A DNA stretch of 64,000 bases from an uncultured Bacteroides sp. (GTDB lineage: Bacteria > Bacteroidota > Bacteroidia > Bacteroidales > Bacteroidaceae). This document shows, piece by piece, positions 61,659 to 64,000 of the stretch. Under the pieces are notes generated by a model that saw only the letters and a program-made list of their open reading frames with translations, was not told the origin of the DNA and searched no databases. Within the stretch, counting starts at the first letter, position 1; each line of letters opens with the position of its first letter. The stretch covers positions 1 through 64,000 of the forward strand of contig USAN01000003.1 of assembly GCA_900552645.1 (NCBI GenBank), read 5' to 3'. The position numbers were made by a program, and so were the translations under genes.

Positions 61659-63401
61659 ATGACTGAAGTAAATACCATTGAAGGTCCAGAGAAGAAAAGT
61701 CTGAATTTTATAGAACAAATAGTAGAGAATGATTTAAGGGAGGGGAAAAACGACGGAAAGGTACAGACTCGTTTTCCACCAGAACCTAATGGATATCTAC
61801 ATATAGGACATGCTAAAGCAATATGCCTTGATTTTGGTATAGCAGCACGTCACAACGGTATCTGTAATCTTAGATTTGATGATACCAATCCAACCAAAGA
61901 AGATGTTGAGTATGTAGAAGCTATTAAAGAAGATATCAAATGGCTTGGATTCGAATGGGGTAATGAATATTATGCCTCGGATTATTTCCAACAATTATGG
62001 GATTTTGCAATTGAACTTATAAAAAAAGGAAAAGCATATATAGACGAACAATCGGCAGAACAGATTGCAGAACAGAAAGGTACGCCTACAATCCCAGGTA
62101 AGAATAGCCCATATCGTGACCGCCCTATTAATGAGAGTCTTGACCTGTTCAATAAAATGAACAGTGGCGAATTGGAAGAGGGATCTATGGTATTGAGAGC
62201 CAAAATTGATATGGCAAGTCCTAATATGCATTTCCGCGATCCAATAATTTACAGAATTGTTAAAACTCCTCATCATCGTACCGGTACTGCTTGGAAAGCA
62301 TATCCTATGTATGACTTTGCTCATGGACAGAGTGATTATTTTGAAGGAGTAACTCATTCATTATGTACATTAGAATTTGTACCTCATCGTCCTTTATATG
62401 ATCTTTTTGTAGATTGGGTTAAAAATGAAGAAGACTTAAATGATCATCGTCCTCATCAGTACGAGTTCAACAAACTTAACTTGAATTATACATTGATGAG
62501 CAAAAGAAATCTTTTAATTCTTGTAAAAGAAAATCTTGTAAACGGATGGGATGATCCACGAATGCCAACTATATGCGGATTCCGCCGTAGAGGTTATTCT
62601 CCTGAATCAATAAGAAAATTTGTAGATAAAATAGGATATACTACTTATGATGCATTGAATGACTTTGCATTACTAGAAAGTGCAGTTCGTGAGGATTTAA
62701 ATACTCGTGCTACTCGCGTTTCGGCAGTAATAAACCCAGTAAAGCTTATCATTACAAATTATCCTGAAGGAAACGTTGAAGAAATGGAAGCTATAAACAA
62801 TCCAGAAGATGAAGCAGCGGGTACTCATATTATAGAGTTCAGTCGTGAATTATGGATGGAACGTGAAGATTTCATGGAAGATGCTCCTAAGAAGTTTTTC
62901 CGCATGACACCCGGCCAGGAAGTACGTCTTAAAAATGCATATATAGTAAAATGTACGGGATGCAAGAAAGATGATGAAGGCAATATAATTGAAGTATATG
63001 CAGAATATTATCCCGACAGCAAGACAGGAATGGCAGGAAGTAGTCGTAAGGTAAAAGGAACACTTCATTGGGTAAGCTGCAATCATTGTCTAAAAGCAGA
63101 AGTTAGACTATACGACAGACTTTGGAAAGCAGAAAACCCTAGAGACGAGATGTCTGCTATTCGTGAAGCACAAAACTGTGATGCATTAGGAGCAATGAAA
63201 GAGATGATAAATCCTGACTCTTTAAATATTCTAACAGAATGTTACGTAGAGAAATATTTAGCAGAAGCAAAGCCTTTAGATTATCTGCAGTTCCAAAGAA
63301 TAGGATATTTTAATGTTGACAAAGATTCGACAAAAGAACACCTTATCTTTAACAGAACTGTTTCATTAAAAGATAATTGGAGTAAAATAAATAAAAACTA
63401 A
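61659..63401 (+). CDS. glnS: Glutaminyl-tRNA synthetase
   Basis: 580 residues from the ATG at 61659. An in-frame ATG at 61623 would add 12 residues but lies inside the apparent promoter. Class I motifs: PEPNGYLHIGHAKA (HIGH) and LMSKRN (KMSKS equivalent). FDDTNP, DYFEGVTHSLCTLEF and the GlnRS-typical PHRPLYDLFVDW are present. The C-terminal anticodon-binding beta-barrels contain KCTGCKKDDEGNIIEVYAEY with two Cys and VSCNHCLKAEVRLYDRLW with two more. It charges tRNA-Gln directly, so glutaminylation need not rely on the GatCAB route. Confidence 0.96.
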   Translation: MTEVNTIEGPEKKSLNFIEQIVENDLREGKNDGKVQTRFPPEPNGYLHIGHAKAICLDFGIAARHNGICNLRFDDTNPTKEDVEYVEAIKEDIKWLGFEWGNEYYASDYFQQLWDFAIELIKKGKAYIDEQSAEQIAEQKGTPTIPGKNSPYRDRPINESLDLFNKMNSGELEEGSMVLRAKIDMASPNMHFRDPIIYRIVKTPHHRTGTAWKAYPMYDFAHGQSDYFEGVTHSLCTLEFVPHRPLYDLFVDWVKNEEDLNDHRPHQYEFNKLNLNYTLMSKRNLLILVKENLVNGWDDPRMPTICGFRRRGYSPESIRKFVDKIGYTTYDALNDFALLESAVREDLNTRATRVSAVINPVKLIITNYPEGNVEEMEAINNPEDEAAGTHIIEFSRELWMEREDFMEDAPKKFFRMTPGQEVRLKNAYIVKCTGCKKDDEGNIIEVYAEYYPDSKTGMAGSSRKVKGTLHWVSCNHCLKAEVRLYDRLWKAENPRDEMSAIREAQNCDALGAMKEMINPDSLNILTECYVEKYLAEAKPLDYLQFQRIGYFNVDKDSTKEHLIFNRTVSLKDNWSKINKN

Positions 63402-63418
63402 AACACGATAATAAATTA

Positions 63419-64000
63419 ATGGAATCAGTAGCTTTCATACAATGGTGCTTGGACAACCTTAATTATTGGACTATAACAATATTAATGGCAATCGAGAGTT
63501 CTTTTATTCCTTTTCCTTCGGAAGTAGTAGTACCTCCTGCGGCATATAAGGCAGCAGGAAGCAATAGTGATCTAAACATATTTCTTGTAATATTTTTCTC
63601 AACATTAGGTGCTAATATTGGAGCTTTAGTTAATTACTATATAGCTTATTTTGTAGGAAGACCTATTGTTTACAAATTTGCCAACAGCAGATTTGGACAT
63701 ATGTGCCTAATAGATAAGGCTAAAGTTGAAAATGCTGAACATTACTTCGACAAACATGGTGCTCTTTCTACCTTTATTGGAAGACTGATACCAGCAGTAA
63801 GACAGCTTATTTCAATACCTGCCGGACTAGCTAAGATGAAACTCTCTACGTTCCTTTTGTATACAACATTAGGAGCTGGTTTATGGAATTCTATACTAGC
63901 TGGTATAGGTTATTACCTACAGTCGGTTGTACCAGAAGACAAGCTTATGGAAACAGTTACTATGTACAGTCATGAATTAGGATATGTATTCCTTGCTATA
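63419..64000 (+). CDS. DedA family membrane protein (partial)
   Basis: Starts at the ATG at 63419 and runs open for 194 codons to the window edge, so the C-terminus is missing. It has the DedA/SNARE-associated pattern: WTITILMAIESSFIPFPSEV near the N-terminus with the conserved Glu and Pro-x-Pro-x-Glu, GRPIVYKF, and GRLIPAVRQLISIPAG with the conserved Arg residues. DedA proteins are inner-membrane lipid scramblases or flippases (undecaprenyl phosphate or phospholipid) needed for envelope integrity. The gap to glnS is 17 bases, so it may share the glnS transcript. Confidence 0.9.
   Translation, partial: MESVAFIQWCLDNLNYWTITILMAIESSFIPFPSEVVVPPAAYKAAGSNSDLNIFLVIFFSTLGANIGALVNYYIAYFVGRPIVYKFANSRFGHMCLIDKAKVENAEHYFDKHGALSTFIGRLIPAVRQLISIPAGLAKMKLSTFLLYTTLGAGLWNSILAGIGYYLQSVVPEDKLMETVTMYSHELGYVFLAI

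Overview
The window is chromosomal DNA from a Bacteroidota bacterium, most likely order Bacteroidales. The evidence is the low GC content, the short Bacteroidales-type primary sigma factor, several promoters of the phylum-specific form (TTTG about 33 bases upstream, 19 to 20 bases, then TAnnTTTG), TonB receptors with N-terminal carboxypeptidase-regulatory-like domains, many lipoproteins, a cydAB operon led by a DUF4492 gene, and a rarity of Shine-Dalgarno sequences. I cannot name a genus. It looks like ordinary core genome: I see no prophage, transposase, CRISPR array, tRNA or rRNA operon.

Layout. 0-5.6 kb: metallophosphoesterase lipoprotein and an overlapping envelope protein, an OPT oligopeptide transporter, a secreted alpha/beta esterase and rpsP. 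5.8-15 kb (minus): an operon of TonB receptor, surface lipoprotein and secreted nuclease, and a separate Oar-like TonB receptor. 15.3-19.7 kb (minus): HAD phosphatase, panB, MFS permease, ettA. 19.8-26 kb: mntH with a palindromic operator, a small lipoprotein, a clostripain-like protease pair, rpoD and a DegQ/HtrA protease. 26.2-31.2 kb: rnpB, a YihY/BrkB membrane protein, ribE, an XRE-cupin regulator and an acyl-CoA synthetase. 31.2-35.6 kb: an inverted-repeat element, a formate/nitrite channel, a small RNA and DUF4492-cydA-cydB. 35.7-42.1 kb (plus): one six-gene operon of TolC, MacA, MacB ATPase, MacB permease, LytS-type kinase and LytTR regulator, followed by a second small-RNA candidate. 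42.5-47 kb (minus): nhaA, a second cation/proton antiporter, lepA. 47.2-50.3 kb (minus): an outer-membrane receptor preceded by a membrane LytTR regulator. 50.4-56.2 kb (minus): a small winged-helix protein, C_GCAxxG_C_C protein, D-2-hydroxyacid dehydrogenase, rarA and a DUF5686 outer-membrane protein. 57-61.6 kb: phosphate uptake, pstC-pstA-pstB-phoU (minus) diverging from pstS (plus). 61.7-64 kb: glnS and the start of a DedA gene.

The most interesting points are these. PstC carries, between its first and second membrane segments, a domain clearly related to the second lobe of PstS but lacking the phosphate-binding loop. The pstS/pstC intergenic region holds oppositely oriented 11-bp direct repeats that look like a Bacteroidota Pho box. 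Two intergenic small RNAs have near-perfect Bacteroidota promoters and terminators. Two unlinked intergenic regions carry homologous degenerate repeats with a 21-bp period. Promoter-proximal GGGATAAA repeats link a LytTR regulator to the adjacent receptor. A 36-bp inverted repeat covers the mntH promoter.
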